NCBI GenBank assembly: GCA_002500745.1
Contig: DLST01000015.1
Coordinates: 238,306 to 302,305, forward strand
Direction of reading: 5' to 3'
Length of the DNA: 64,000 bases
Origin: Sphingobacterium sp. UBA7855
GTDB taxonomy: Bacteria; Bacteroidota; Bacteroidia; Sphingobacteriales; Sphingobacteriaceae
Shown one piece after another: positions 9,999 through 20,112 of this stretch. How positions within the stretch are numbered: the stretch's first letter is position 1; each line of letters begins with the position of its first letter. A program made the translations under genes and the position numbers. The notes below the pieces were generated by a model. That model did no database searches. It was not told the DNA's origin and saw only the letters and a list, made by a program, of their open reading frames with translations.

Positions 9999-12785
9999 TC
10001 ATGGACGGTTCATTGATGTAAAATTGTAGATTACTTTTAGCATGCCATAACGGCGCAATACGTCGTTGCTCGTCTGAATAAATGACGTTCCGTTTTGATA
10101 ACGGTACACGCCATTATTTTTATTTAAAATATCATTGACGAACACCTGCACTTCCAACGATTTATCTTTCAATAGTTTTTTGGAAACATAACCATTCATG
10201 TTCACAACGTTAATGGACTGTAAAGTTTTCGTAGCAGCCTGATAATTTTGATTGGTCGTTAAGGAGATTTTGAAATCTTTTGGCAGGTAATACGTGAGCT
10301 CGGAATAGGTCCTCAAAGTAAAAGTGGAACGATTTAACTCGGGCTGCAAATAGGAATTCATTTGCTGAACACCTGGCCTGATGGAAATATACAAATCCAT
10401 CTTATTTGCCTTGTAGCGACTAAAACCGATATTCGGTGAAACACTCCACGTTTGATTTCTATTGAGCTTTGGCTCCTCGGTATACGATGATAGGTAACTA
10501 AATTGACTATTGTACTGTACCTGCATCCCGAGATTCATTTTCAGTCCCCATTTTTTTTGCAGGACAAAACTGTACCCACTACCACCATACATCCGCCAAT
10601 TGTCCTTGTCAATATTAACATAGGAAATCTGCTGTGTACCTCTGTCCAAATCGTAGCGCACGCTATTGTTAATGCTATTCTTACCTTGATCGGCATTCAC
10701 ATAAAAATAGATGCTCTGATCTTTCAACTGCTTATAGTTGTTGTAATCAATTGAATACGAATTGTTAAAGCCGGCTTTTAGGTTTGGATTATCCAGATAT
10801 TCAATAAGCGGCTGGGCGTTTTGTTTTAGGGGCTCTATCTGCGTCAAAGAAGGTTGACTGGTACGTCCGCTGTAACGGAAATTGATATTTTTACTTTTCG
10901 AGATTTTATAATTAACCGAGAAAACCGGATTAACTGACGTTTGATTGCGCTGTAATGCTGTATTTAGATTGTTATAGGTCCTCTTCACATCCTCAAAATC
11001 CACCCTATTGCTTACATTGACAGTCAACGTACTCGATTTGTAATTCAGCGAAGTATTCACTGCATTTTTCAAACTGGTGAAATCAAAATCATTTAATAGA
11101 TTTTGATCTAGCACAGTATATTCACCTGTAACGGGATCTTTATCAAAAGACTGATTCAGCGTTTCCGATTTACTGCTGTTGAATGCATATCCAACGGCGG
11201 CAGTCATTCGTTTTGACAAGGGCTCCGAATAAGTTACTGAGGCACTGTAGGTATTGTTGGCCAGCTTATCATTTTTAAATTGATCAATCAGGGTCGTATC
11301 ACCTGAACTTTGAAAGATGTTTTCAGAGAAATATTGGATTTTGGAACGATTCTGATCCGTATTTGCACTCATATTAAAGGTGATAGAACGGCGCTCTTTT
11401 CTGAAGCGGCGTGTTAACATCGCATTGACGTTAAATCGATCCTGATCACCAGTCAAATCATTTTTTGATGTCGTCTTTGTGATCAAGACTCCATCCAATG
11501 TACGTTGATCAGCATCAGAAAAAGAGAAATTATCACGGCTCGATTTCACAAATCCCATATTAACGGTCAAATCGGACATCGAATCCAACTTCAAATCATA
11601 CCTCAAGTTAGCGGTATTGGATTTACTTTCGTTCTCCGACCGCGTCACGTTATTGTCTACCTGCGCCCGCTCAGGCAGATTGTTTTGCGCATTGTAGGTA
11701 CTGGTGTTACCTACACGGATCTGATTACGCTTAAAGTTGACATTGATCTTGTGCTTATCATCTTTGGTTTTATCGGAATAGCTAGCTCCCATATTGATCG
11801 CTCGAGGTACTCCTCCACCAGAATACGTACCGTCCCAGTCGCCATCAGAACCGTCGCCACCCGAGGTAATCATAATACCTCCACCTTCCATCACCTGTAC
11901 ATTGCTGCTTCCCCCAACGCCATATTTCTGGCTATCTTCAAAGCCCAGTCCGACCATACCGTCATTGGCAAGAATGCCATACGCGGCAATTTTTTGCGAA
12001 CCTTTAAACTTATTGAACATCACTTTACCGCCGTAATAGTGATCCGTACCCGCTCCGGCAACAGCTTGCCCAAATAGTCCCTTCTTCTTATCTTCTTTGA
12101 GTTTGATATCAATGGTCTGCGTGCGCTCCCCATCATCTACCCCCGTTCGAACGGCGAGGTCTGATTTCTTTTCATAAACCTGCACTTTACTGACCATATC
12201 GGACCGAATATTCTTAGTAATTAACGTGGGATCATCACCGAAGAACTCCTCCCCATCGAGCAGTACTTTTTTCACTTCTTTGCCCTGAGCGGTAATCTTG
12301 CCAGATCCATCCATCGTAATACCGGGCAATACTTTTAACAGGTCCTCAACTTTGGCATCCTTATCAACTTTGAAACTACCGGCATCGTATTCGATGGTGT
12401 CCCCTTTAATAACCACCGGAATTTTGCCATTCACCTGCACCTCCTCCAATAGTAGGGCTGCTTTGGATAGTTTAACCAATCCAATGTCTGAGTCTCCGGC
12501 AGTGACTTGGATATCCCTTACCAAATCTGCATATTGGGGATAGGAAACGACCATTTTATAAGTTCCTGTATCCAGATTTGCGAGTTGGAACGTTCCATTT
12601 TCTTTTGTCCGACCAAAGGTAATCAAGACCGAATCTTTGGGGTTAAGCAGTGCGATTGAAGCCTGATGTAGTTTTGCAAGATCCTTGCCATCCACAACCG
12701 AACCCGAAAGCTTATGCTGTGCATAGGATTTCGTACTTAGGATAGCTAGCAAAAGAAACAAAACTAGGGAATAGGTTAGTTTCAT
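9999..12785 (-). CDS. TonB-receptor-like outer-membrane beta-barrel with carboxypeptidase-regulatory domain
   Basis: An outer-membrane protein of 928 residues with signal peptide MKLTYSLVLFLLLAILSTKSYA. A carboxypeptidase-D-regulatory-like domain follows (residues about 24-110, HKLSGSVVDGKDLAKL, ending VQVNGKIPVV), then a plug-like segment (about 120-230, ending GVDDGERTQTIDIKLKEDKKKG). The rest is a long array of alternating beta strands ending VIYNFTSMNRP. This matches the family called outer membrane protein beta-barrel in Bacteroidota rather than a true SusC. A glycine-rich stretch near residues 295-330 probably forms a flexible loop. The likely job is uptake or transfer of a ligand with the adjacent GLPGLI protein; the ligand cannot be inferred. 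The start at 12785 is well supported by the signal peptide. Confidence 0.88.
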   Translation of the reverse strand: MKLTYSLVLFLLLAILSTKSYAQHKLSGSVVDGKDLAKLHQASIALLNPKDSVLITFGRTKENGTFQLANLDTGTYKMVVSYPQYADLVRDIQVTAGDSDIGLVKLSKAALLLEEVQVNGKIPVVIKGDTIEYDAGSFKVDKDAKVEDLLKVLPGITMDGSGKITAQGKEVKKVLLDGEEFFGDDPTLITKNIRSDMVSKVQVYEKKSDLAVRTGVDDGERTQTIDIKLKEDKKKGLFGQAVAGAGTDHYYGGKVMFNKFKGSQKIAAYGILANDGMVGLGFEDSQKYGVGGSSNVQVMEGGGIMITSGGDGSDGDWDGTYSGGGVPRAINMGASYSDKTKDDKHKINVNFKRNQIRVGNTSTYNAQNNLPERAQVDNNVTRSENESKSNTANLRYDLKLDSMSDLTVNMGFVKSSRDNFSFSDADQRTLDGVLITKTTSKNDLTGDQDRFNVNAMLTRRFRKERRSITFNMSANTDQNRSKIQYFSENIFQSSGDTTLIDQFKNDKLANNTYSASVTYSEPLSKRMTAAVGYAFNSSKSETLNQSFDKDPVTGEYTVLDQNLLNDFDFTSLKNAVNTSLNYKSSTLTVNVSNRVDFEDVKRTYNNLNTALQRNQTSVNPVFSVNYKISKSKNINFRYSGRTSQPSLTQIEPLKQNAQPLIEYLDNPNLKAGFNNSYSIDYNNYKQLKDQSIYFYVNADQGKNSINNSVRYDLDRGTQQISYVNIDKDNWRMYGGSGYSFVLQKKWGLKMNLGMQVQYNSQFSYLSSYTEEPKLNRNQTWSVSPNIGFSRYKANKMDLYISIRPGVQQMNSYLQPELNRSTFTLRTYSELTYYLPKDFKISLTTNQNYQAATKTLQSINVVNMNGYVSKKLLKDKSLEVQVFVNDILNKNNGVYRYQNGTSFIQTSNDVLRRYGMLKVIYNFTSMNRP

Positions 12786-12933
12786 AAATTAACGTTTATA
12801 TATTGTCAGGTAAATATACCGCTAATACTACGGAAAATTCGTAAAATAATGTTAAATAATTATATAATTAAAAAGACCTTAAATTTTGAAAAAATGATTA
12901 GCTTAAAACACTGTATTCCAAAAATATAATGAT

Positions 12934-12967
12934 AAAAAAAAGAGGCCTGACAAATAAGTCAGGCCTC
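12934..12967 (-). terminator. Rho-independent terminator of the Rrf2 gene
   Basis: A perfect 10-bp stem (GAGGCCTGAC with GTCAGGCCTC, loop of 6) is followed on the minus strand by eight T. It lies about 30 nt beyond the Rrf2 stop codon. Confidence 0.92.
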
Positions 12968-12998
12968 CATTAAAAATGAAAAAAATATTTTATATCCT

Positions 12999-13439
12999 TT
13001 AATCTACATTTAAGTTCAATTCTTTTTCCTTATTGATTAAATGGGCAATACTCGTATCATTCAATATCTGCAACATGGCATTTCTTACCTCAACGAATGT
13101 ATCGCGTATGCCACAGGCATGCTCTTGGGTACACTCCTCGCAGGAGCGGTAGAAATTTAAACTCACACAAGGCAGCAACGCGATGGGTCCATCGATCAAG
13201 CGCATAACCTGCGATAAGAAAACATCCTCTGGCGCCTTATTGAGGCTATACCCGCCCCCAGCACCTTTCTTGCTATAGAGAATTCCGGCATTTCGCATTT
13301 CGAGCAGAATCTGTTCCAAAAATTTCTTGGGAATATTCTCTTCCTGCGCAATCTTTACGATTTGCATAGGCTCATTACCGTAGTTACGACCAAGCACCAT
13401 CAGTGCCTTTATTGCATATTTTGTTTTTTTGGAAAGCAT
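12999..13439 (-). CDS. Rrf2 family transcriptional regulator with four cysteines
   Basis: A winged-helix regulator of 146 residues. The N-terminus (MLSKKTKYAIKALMVLG) and the wing hairpin KGAGGGYSLNKAPEDV are typical Rrf2/IscR. Cysteines C91, C100, C103 and C109 lie where IscR and NsrR carry their Fe-S ligands, so an iron-sulphur cluster sensing redox, nitric oxide or cluster status is likely. In Bacteroidota, Rrf2 genes often control cysteine or Fe-S assembly genes; no such gene is next to it. The start is at 13439. A TAAATTTG -7 element at 13465-13472 supports a short leader. It is followed by a terminator, so it is monocistronic. Confidence 0.9.
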   Translation of the reverse strand: MLSKKTKYAIKALMVLGRNYGNEPMQIVKIAQEENIPKKFLEQILLEMRNAGILYSKKGAGGGYSLNKAPEDVFLSQVMRLIDGPIALLPCVSLNFYRSCEECTQEHACGIRDTFVEVRNAMLQILNDTSIAHLINKEKELNLNVD

Positions 13440-13464
13440 ACTTTATTAACCCCCTGTTGAATCG

Positions 13465-13472
13465 CAAATTTA
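13465..13472 (-). promoter_or_regulatory. Bacteroidota-type -7 element upstream of the Rrf2 gene
   Basis: The minus strand reads TAAATTTG, an exact match to the TAnnTTTG consensus, 25 nt before the start codon. The -33 TTG is only partly matched (TTT at 20 nt), so strength is uncertain. Confidence 0.5.
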
Positions 13473-13581
13473 CGTTTTTTATTCAATAGAATAAAACCCT
13501 CACCATTTCATGGGTAGACCAGCTATAATCACCCAAGCGAGTTTCACCTCGCTATACTGGAAACGTATCTACTGCCTTTTT

Positions 13582-15225
13582 TTATTGCCCCAATACCGCA
13601 GTGATAGGTTTTCCAATACTGCCATTTGGTTCGGTAATGTGCAAAAGTGCTGCAATTGTAGGTGCAATATCCACAATATGTACCTCTGTATTGGATACGC
13701 CAGGCTTGATGCCCCAGCCCATAAATACCAAAGGAATATGGGAATCGTATGCAGACCAGGTACCATGGGTTGTACCTGTTGAGCGAGGCGTACCATCGTA
13801 CCATTGTGGTTCGCAAACAATCTGGATAGCACCACTGCGCTTAAAGTTATAACCATTGATCATTTTTTCCCGAATAGGCGCTGGAATCATCAGGCTTTCA
13901 CCCTTCTCCATATCAGCAACATAGGCCACCCCTTCAGTATGACGAAGCTCGCGAATGATGGTCTCTTTTATTTTATCGCGATCCAATTGTAAAGAATCAA
14001 TCAACTGATTGTTTAAATGAACCTGATAGTTCATCATGCTTTTTACAAGCTTCTCTTGTCCAAATTTATCTTTAAGCGTCTTATTAAGACCTGTGATAAT
14101 CTGACGGGAGTAGAAATAACCACCATTGCCTTTCATATCCATAAAGAATCTTGAGTTATAAGAAGCGCCATGGTCTGCTGTCATAAAGAACGTATAGTTA
14201 CCCTTGCCCACGGTGTTATCCAGGTATTTGAAGAATTCGGCAAGTTGTTTATCAAGTTGCAGATACATATCTTCAATCTCCACGGCTGTCAATGAATAGC
14301 GGTGTCCTACGTAATCTGTAGCAGAGAGACTCACACAAAGAAAATCGGTATTGTTAGTTGGGTTATTACCCATCTGTTCATTTTTGATTGCCTCCATGGC
14401 CATATCCAATGTAAACTGATTGCCCATTGGCGTGGTTTTGATCAGCTCATAGCCCTCGTCTTTCATCAATTTGGAAGTGGCGCGAGGTAGCGTGGGTTTC
14501 TCTTCACCCGGATATTTGCCTTCATAGATATTGTCATCTGCAATACTGTTGGCAGCGTATGTACTGATGTCGTACATCGGCTTCCAGTCGCCTTTCAGAT
14601 ATTTCTCAGCTAATTTTTTCTTATTGAAGTCCACCACCCATTTTGGAAGTTTGTCCATGTAGAAATTGGACGTAATCCAATCACCGGATTTTGCTTCAAA
14701 CCAATAGGCCGCATCCGCAAAATGCCCTGCCGGCAAAATCCCTCCGCGGTCTTTAATCGCAATACCGATGACTTTGGATTTAAAGTTAGAGGCTAATTTC
14801 AATTGGTCGGTTACAGTAGATGCAAGCAAATTGCGTGGAGACTGTTGCCCCTCCTTTGCGGTAGTACCTACACCGACTACATTGTCGTCCTGCGTACAAT
14901 ACATATTCTTTCCGGTCTGTTCTTCAATCCAGTCGTTACCCGCAATCCCATGTATGGAGGGAACGGATCCTGTATAGACCGAACTGTGCCCAATAGCCGT
15001 ATAGGTCGGGATATAATTAATCAATGTATTTTCGCAGGAGAACCCTTCTTTCAAAAGTCGTTTGAAACCATCATTGCCATATCGATCGGCAAAACGATAC
15101 AAATAATCCCACCGCATTTGGTCCACCATCAGGCCGACAACCAATTTTGGTTTTTCCGGCTGCTGCGCCATGGACGAAAGCGCTGCTATTCCAAGGACGA
15201 CGCTTAAAAAAAATCTTTTAATCAT
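13582..15225 (-). CDS. pafA: PafA-type alkaline phosphatase
   Basis: A periplasmic phosphatase of 547 residues with signal peptide (MIKRFFLSVVLGIAALSSMAQ). It belongs to the calcium/zinc PafA group known from Elizabethkingia. The nucleophile threonine is T76 in YIPTYTAIGH, the zinc ligand is D35 in GLMVDQMRWD, and the active-site asparagine N97 (GNDW) and the K158-D-R160 pair are also present, with spacings close to the reference enzyme. The later metal ligands DHGASYNS and the THGTWSAYDSHIP region are intact. It releases phosphate from phosphomonoesters. It is a lone gene with its own signal peptide and could be induced by phosphate starvation, although no Pho box can be seen. Confidence 0.93.
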   Translation of the reverse strand: MIKRFFLSVVLGIAALSSMAQQPEKPKLVVGLMVDQMRWDYLYRFADRYGNDGFKRLLKEGFSCENTLINYIPTYTAIGHSSVYTGSVPSIHGIAGNDWIEEQTGKNMYCTQDDNVVGVGTTAKEGQQSPRNLLASTVTDQLKLASNFKSKVIGIAIKDRGGILPAGHFADAAYWFEAKSGDWITSNFYMDKLPKWVVDFNKKKLAEKYLKGDWKPMYDISTYAANSIADDNIYEGKYPGEEKPTLPRATSKLMKDEGYELIKTTPMGNQFTLDMAMEAIKNEQMGNNPTNNTDFLCVSLSATDYVGHRYSLTAVEIEDMYLQLDKQLAEFFKYLDNTVGKGNYTFFMTADHGASYNSRFFMDMKGNGGYFYSRQIITGLNKTLKDKFGQEKLVKSMMNYQVHLNNQLIDSLQLDRDKIKETIIRELRHTEGVAYVADMEKGESLMIPAPIREKMINGYNFKRSGAIQIVCEPQWYDGTPRSTGTTHGTWSAYDSHIPLVFMGWGIKPGVSNTEVHIVDIAPTIAALLHITEPNGSIGKPITAVLGQ

Positions 15226-15281
15226 AATCGTATTAAGTATTAAACTATTTGTTTTATCAATTTCACAGGCTAAAGTAGGGT

Positions 15282-18083
15282 TTAATCTTTTAAATGTGCT
15301 TTTAAAAATTGCCCTGTATAAGAATCTTTACATTGAATTAGTTCTTCGGGAAGACCCGCAAAAACGAGTTTACCGCCTTTATTTCCGCCTTCAGGACCAA
15401 TATCAATGACCCAGTCGGCCGATTTAATCATATCCATATTGTGTTCAATCACCAAGATACTGTTCCCTAAAGCAATCAATGCATCAAATGATTTCAAGAG
15501 CTTTTTGATATCCTGAAAATGCAAGCCTGTCGTTGGCTCATCAAAGATAAAGAGTGTCTTCTTGCTATTATTTCCTTTGATTAAGAAAGAAGCGAGCTTG
15601 ATCCGTTGGGCTTCACCTCCCGATAGGGTACTCGACGATTGACCGAGTTTAACATAGCCCAGTCCGACATCCTGTAGAGGCTGCAGTTTGGCCAATATTT
15701 TAGGCTGGTCTGCAAAGAATATGATCGCTTCATCAACACTTAGCTCGAGAACATCTGCGACCGACTTATTTTTGTACTGTACATCAAGTACAAACTGCTT
15801 AAATCGTTTTCCACCACAGGCCTCACAGGGTAAAACAATATCAGCCATAAATTGCATTTCAATTTTAACTTCGCCTTCACCCTGGCAGACATCGCATCGT
15901 CCACCTTCAACATTAAATGAAAATGCAGCAGGTTTCAATCCGGCAGCTTTAGCTGGTGCCTGACTGGCATATAAAGCCCTGATTTCATCCCAAGCTTTCA
16001 CATACGTGACCGGATTGGACCTCGACGAACGGCCAATCGGGTTTTGATCGACCATTTCAACTTGTTCAACTCGGGCAATATCTCCCTCAATCGCATCATA
16101 AATACCCGTTTGTTCCCCGGAGTAATTGCCAATAGACTTCTGCAATGCAGGATAAAGGATACGCTTCACCAACGAGGTTTTACCGGATCCCGAAACACCG
16201 GTGACGACAGTGAACGTATTTAATGGAAATTGTACATCAATTCCCTGCAAATTATTTTCATGGGCACCCTTAATGGTAACGCTATTGGTCCACGAACGGC
16301 GTTTCTTAGGGACTTCAATCCGGCTTTTTCCACTCAGGTATTGACCGGTCAAGCTTTTACCATCCTTTAGAATCTGCTGATAGGTACCCGCAAAGACCAT
16401 CTCACCGCCATGAATACCTGCTTCAGGTCCGATGTCAATCAGATAATCCGCAGATTCCATCATCTCTTGCTCATGTTCGACTACAACCACGGTGTTACCC
16501 ACATCGCGAAGTGATTTCAGTACAGAAATCAGGCGCTGTGTATCACGCGGATGGAGACCGATACTTGGTTCGTCCAATACATAAATAGAACCTACAAGCG
16601 AACTTCCCAAGGAAGTCGCCAGATTGATTCGCTGCGACTCTCCACCTGAAAGCGTATTTGAAAGCCGATTCAAGGTTAGGTAACTTAATCCAACATCGCA
16701 CAAAAATTGCAATCTGTTATTAATTTCAGCCAGCAGTCTTTTGGCAATGACCAGTTCATTACCCACCAGTGGCAAATTTTTAAAGAATTCCAGCGCCTCT
16801 TCTAAAGGCATCAATACAACATCTGTGATGGATTTTCCGCCAACTTTCACGTAAGTCGCATCCTTCCGTAATCGTGTGCCACGGCAGTCTGGGCAATCTG
16901 TCTTCCCACGATAGCGAGATAACATCACCCGGTATTGAATTTTATAGGTCTGGGATTCGAGCTCTTCAAAGAACTGCGTAAGACCAGCAAAATATTTATT
17001 TCCTGTCCACAAGAGCTCCTTTTGCGCCTTAGTCAGATCCATGTAGGCACGATGTATCGGAAAATCGAACTTTAATGAACTTTTAACAAGCTTTTGTAGC
17101 CACTCGCCCATTTTCTCTCCTCGCCAAGGTGCTATTGCGCCGTCGTACACCGACCGGCTTTTGTCGGGAATAACAAGATCGGGATCAATACCAATGATTT
17201 TACCGTAACCTTCACATCGGCGACAGGCACCATAAGGGTTATTAAAACTGAAGAAATTGGGAGTAGGCTCTTCAAATGTTATTCCGTCGAGTTCAAATTT
17301 ATGGGAGAAATGATGGCGCTGACCATTTTCTTCCATATAGAGTTCACCCTTACCTTCGAAAAAACCAGTTTGGATAGAATCAGAAAGTCGATTTACCGTA
17401 TCATCATCCTGTTCAATACGCACGCGGTCGACAACAATAAGCACTTCTCCATCTTGGAGGTCCTTATTGGCGATGGCCTTGTCCTCTATCACAGCTTCAA
17501 CTTTCTGCATACGATCTCCGTAGAAAATACGCACAAAACCTTTCTGCAAGAGTAGAGAAAGTTCTTCCTTTAACTTACGCCCATGAGAGGGAATGAGCGG
17601 AGCAAGAAGCGTCACAGTGGTATCATCGCCTAAATTCAGCGCAAAATCCACCACTGAGCTCACACTGTCTTTCGTCACTTCACGACCGGATATAGGAGAA
17701 ATTGTCTTTCCGATACGGGCATATAACAACTTCAGATAGTCATAGATCTCCGTCGATGTGCCTACCGTCGAGCGGGGGTTGGAGGTAATGACACGTTGCT
17801 CAATGGCAATTGCTGGAGCAATACCTTTGATGTAATCCACCTCCGGTTTGTTCATCCGCCCCATAAATTGTCTGGCATAGGAAGAGAGACTTTCGACATA
17901 GCGTCGTTGGCCCTCAGCATAAAGCGTATCAAAGGCTAAGGAGGATTTTCCTGAGCCCGACATTCCAGTGATAACAACTAGTTTATTTTTAGGGATATCA
18001 ACGTCAATATTCTTTAAGTTATTAACTCTTGCTCCCTTTATCTGAATATATTCTTTTGGAGTATGCTCCACCTGTTTACTCAT
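15282..18083 (-). CDS. uvrA: Excinuclease ABC subunit A
   Basis: DNA damage recognition subunit of nucleotide excision repair, an ABC-type ATPase dimer with zinc modules. The open frame begins at 18104, but an exact TAACTTTG -7 element covers 18102-18109 and an AAGGA ribosome site precedes the ATG at 18083, so the true start is [12 protein letters not shown] and the protein has about 933 residues. The first Walker A is [10 protein letters not shown] and the second is [10 protein letters not shown]; both signature segments ([12 protein letters not shown] and [12 protein letters not shown]) are present. Zinc modules appear as CRRCEGYG, and [10 protein letters not shown] with CEACGG. All are complete. 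The gene is divergent in function from its neighbours and likely monocistronic. Confidence 0.97.
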   Translation of the reverse strand: MSKQVEHTPKEYIQIKGARVNNLKNIDVDIPKNKLVVITGMSGSGKSSLAFDTLYAEGQRRYVESLSSYARQFMGRMNKPEVDYIKGIAPAIAIEQRVITSNPRSTVGTSTEIYDYLKLLYARIGKTISPISGREVTKDSVSSVVDFALNLGDDTTVTLLAPLIPSHGRKLKEELSLLLQKGFVRIFYGDRMQKVEAVIEDKAIANKDLQDGEVLIVVDRVRIEQDDDTVNRLSDSIQTGFFEGKGELYMEENGQRHHFSHKFELDGITFEEPTPNFFSFNNPYGACRRCEGYGKIIGIDPDLVIPDKSRSVYDGAIAPWRGEKMGEWLQKLVKSSLKFDFPIHRAYMDLTKAQKELLWTGNKYFAGLTQFFEELESQTYKIQYRVMLSRYRGKTDCPDCRGTRLRKDATYVKVGGKSITDVVLMPLEEALEFFKNLPLVGNELVIAKRLLAEINNRLQFLCDVGLSYLTLNRLSNTLSGGESQRINLATSLGSSLVGSIYVLDEPSIGLHPRDTQRLISVLKSLRDVGNTVVVVEHEQEMMESADYLIDIGPEAGIHGGEMVFAGTYQQILKDGKSLTGQYLSGKSRIEVPKKRRSWTNSVTIKGAHENNLQGIDVQFPLNTFTVVTGVSGSGKTSLVKRILYPALQKSIGNYSGEQTGIYDAIEGDIARVEQVEMVDQNPIGRSSRSNPVTYVKAWDEIRALYASQAPAKAAGLKPAAFSFNVEGGRCDVCQGEGEVKIEMQFMADIVLPCEACGGKRFKQFVLDVQYKNKSVADVLELSVDEAIIFFADQPKILAKLQPLQDVGLGYVKLGQSSSTLSGGEAQRIKLASFLIKGNNSKKTLFIFDEPTTGLHFQDIKKLLKSFDALIALGNSILVIEHNMDMIKSADWVIDIGPEGGNKGGKLVFAGLPEELIQCKDSYTGQFLKAHLKD

Positions 18084-18101
18084 AATAATCCTTATCTCAC
18101 A

Positions 18102-18109
18102 CAAAGTTA
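18102..18109 (-). promoter_or_regulatory. Bacteroidota-type -7 element of uvrA
   Basis: The minus strand reads TAACTTTG, matching TAnnTTTG exactly, 18 nt upstream of the ATG at 18083. It decides the start: the upstream ATG at 18104 would lie within the promoter. No clear -33 TTG is seen. Confidence 0.55.
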
Positions 18110-18170
18110 CGTATTATGGCTGATTATATTCCTGCGAATTAAAAAGCAGTTCGGTTTTCTTTAGTACATA

Positions 18171-18206
18171 AAAAAGCCATCGAATAAAATATTCGATGGC
18201 CTTTTT
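18171..18206. terminator. Terminator between typA and uvrA
   Basis: A perfect 10-bp stem (GCCATCGAAT with ATTCGATGGC) with A tract on one side and T tract on the other, so it can end transcription in both directions. It lies just after the typA stop codon (minus strand) and should end typA transcription. Confidence 0.9.
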
Positions 18207-18228
18207 ATGTATAATGTCCTACTATTGA

Positions 18229-20034
18229 CTATTGAAATTTCTTCGCGTTAACTTTACGCTCGTTTTCAGTCAAATAGATTTTACGTAGACGCATTGATTG
18301 TGGTGTCACCTCAATATACTCGTCGGCTTGAATATACTCCATACATTCTTCCAATGAGAATTTGATTGCCGGTGCAATACGGGTGTTGTCATCAGAACCA
18401 GAAGCACGCATATTTGTCAACTGTTTTCCTTTTGTCACGTTGATTGTTAAATCATTGTCACGGATGTGCTCACCTAAAATTTGTCCCTCGTATACATCCA
18501 CACCTGGATCTACGAAGAAACGACCACGGTCTTGTAATTTATCGATGGAGTAAGCAGTTGTTGAACCTGTATCCAAAGAGATCAATACACCGGCCAAACG
18601 ACCAGGAATTGTACCTTTCCAAGGCTCATAACCTTTCAAACGGTGCGCCATAACAGCTTCACCCGCTGTTGCTGTCAATACGTTGTTACGTAAACCGATG
18701 ATACCACGTGAAGGAATTGAGAACTCAAGATGTTGCATATCCCCTCTAGCTTCCATAATCAACAACTCACCTTTACGTTGCGTAACCAACTCAATTACTT
18801 TTCCTGAGACATCAGAAGGTACATCAACAACCAGTTCTTCGATTGGCTCACATTTTTGTCCATCGATTTCTTTGATGATAACTTGTGGCTGGCCTACTTG
18901 CAACTCATAACCCTCACGACGCATTGTTTCGATCAATACGGACAAGTGAAGGATACCACGTCCGTATACCAACCAAGCATCTGGAGATTCCGTAGGAACT
19001 ACGCGTAGTGCTAAGTTTTTCTCCAGCTCTTTTTGTAAACGATCGTAGATGTTACGTGATGTAACCAATTTACCTTCTTTACCGAAGAAAGGCGAGTTAT
19101 TGATCGTGAACAACATGTTCATTGTTGGTTCATCAATGCTGATAACTTCCAATTGCTCCGGATTTTCGAAATCTGCGATTGTATCACCGATATCGAAACC
19201 TTCAATACCTACTACAGCACAGATATCACCTGCATGTACTTCAGATACCTTAATACGGCCCAGGCCTTCAAATACCTGTAGCTCTTTAACTCTTGATTTT
19301 ACAACTTTTCCGTCGCGTTTCACCAAAGAAACCGGCTGATTTTCTTTGATTGTACCACGAGCCACACGACCGATAGCGATACGTCCGACGAAAGTTGAGT
19401 AATCCAATGATGTTACCTGCATCTGCAAAGTACCTTCAGATACTTCTGGAGCAGGGATATATTTGATGATAGCTTCCAATAAGTCAGTGAAGTCTTCGGT
19501 ACGATTTTTCCAGTCTGTAGACATCCATCCTTGTTTTGAAGAACCATATAATACCGGGAAATCCAATTGTTCTTCAGTAGCTCCTAAGTTGAAGAATAAG
19601 TCAAAAACATGTTCGTATACTTCTTCAGGACGACAGTTTTCTTTATCGACTTTATTGACAACAACGATAGGTTTAATACCCAAGCCTAAAGCTTTACCTG
19701 TAACGAAACGTGTTTGAGGCATTGGACCTTCAAAAGCATCTACCAATAGTACTACCCCATCGGCCATCTTCAATACACGTTCAACCTCACCACCGAAATC
19801 GGCGTGACCTGGTGTATCGATGATATTGATTTTAACACCTTTATATGTTACTGATACGTTCTTAGATACAATAGTGATCCCGCGCTCACGCTCTAAATCA
19901 TTATTGTCTAGGATTAATTCACCAGCATTTTCATTTTCTCTGAATTGATTGGTAAAATATAAAATTTTGTCTACAAGCGTAGTTTTACCGTGGTCGACGT
20001 GAGCGATGATCGCAATGTTTCTAATGTTTTGCAT
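18229..20034 (-). CDS. typA: Ribosome-associated GTPase TypA/BipA
   Basis: A translational GTPase of 601 residues that binds the 70S ribosome and aids 50S assembly and stress adaptation. The P-loop is [10 protein letters not shown], the switch region contains RERGIT, the G3 motif is DTPGHADF, and NKVD provides G4. The C-terminal domain unique to TypA follows ([17 protein letters not shown] and later [13 protein letters not shown]). All are intact and the length is standard. The gene begins at 20034. Its promoter region holds an inverted repeat over a TATCTTTG -7 element. It is followed by a terminator and is probably a single-gene unit. Confidence 0.97.
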   Translation of the reverse strand: MQNIRNIAIIAHVDHGKTTLVDKILYFTNQFRENENAGELILDNNDLERERGITIVSKNVSVTYKGVKINIIDTPGHADFGGEVERVLKMADGVVLLVDAFEGPMPQTRFVTGKALGLGIKPIVVVNKVDKENCRPEEVYEHVFDLFFNLGATEEQLDFPVLYGSSKQGWMSTDWKNRTEDFTDLLEAIIKYIPAPEVSEGTLQMQVTSLDYSTFVGRIAIGRVARGTIKENQPVSLVKRDGKVVKSRVKELQVFEGLGRIKVSEVHAGDICAVVGIEGFDIGDTIADFENPEQLEVISIDEPTMNMLFTINNSPFFGKEGKLVTSRNIYDRLQKELEKNLALRVVPTESPDAWLVYGRGILHLSVLIETMRREGYELQVGQPQVIIKEIDGQKCEPIEELVVDVPSDVSGKVIELVTQRKGELLIMEARGDMQHLEFSIPSRGIIGLRNNVLTATAGEAVMAHRLKGYEPWKGTIPGRLAGVLISLDTGSTTAYSIDKLQDRGRFFVDPGVDVYEGQILGEHIRDNDLTINVTKGKQLTNMRASGSDDNTRIAPAIKFSLEECMEYIQADEYIEVTPQSMRLRKIYLTENERKVNAKKFQ

Positions 20035-20063
20035 TGAGCAAGAATATTTTTATAAAATTTTAG

Positions 20064-20088
20064 GGTGCAAAGATAAACATTTTGCACC
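20064..20088 (-). promoter_or_regulatory. Palindrome overlapping the typA -7 element
   Basis: GGTGCAAA at 20064-20071 and TTTGCACC at 20081-20088 form a perfect 8-bp inverted repeat with a 9-nt centre. On the minus strand it contains TATCTTTG (20068-20075), an exact TAnnTTTG match, 33 nt before the typA start. This arrangement would suit a repressor site, or be accidental. Confidence 0.45.
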
Positions 20089-20112
20089 ACAAAATTTATA
20101 ACTATGTGTATT

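Noticed and set aside
9892..10002. Upstream extension of the GLPGLI gene to 10002
   Set aside because: The downstream ATG at 9891 has a strong ribosome site and directly begins a signal peptide.
11505..12077. 190-residue plus-strand frame opposite the beta-barrel gene
   Set aside because: It is antisense to a clear coding region; its composition is an effect of the barrel gene's codon use.
13544..13856. Overlapping minus-strand short frames inside pafA
   Set aside because: They are alternate frames of pafA with no independent signals.
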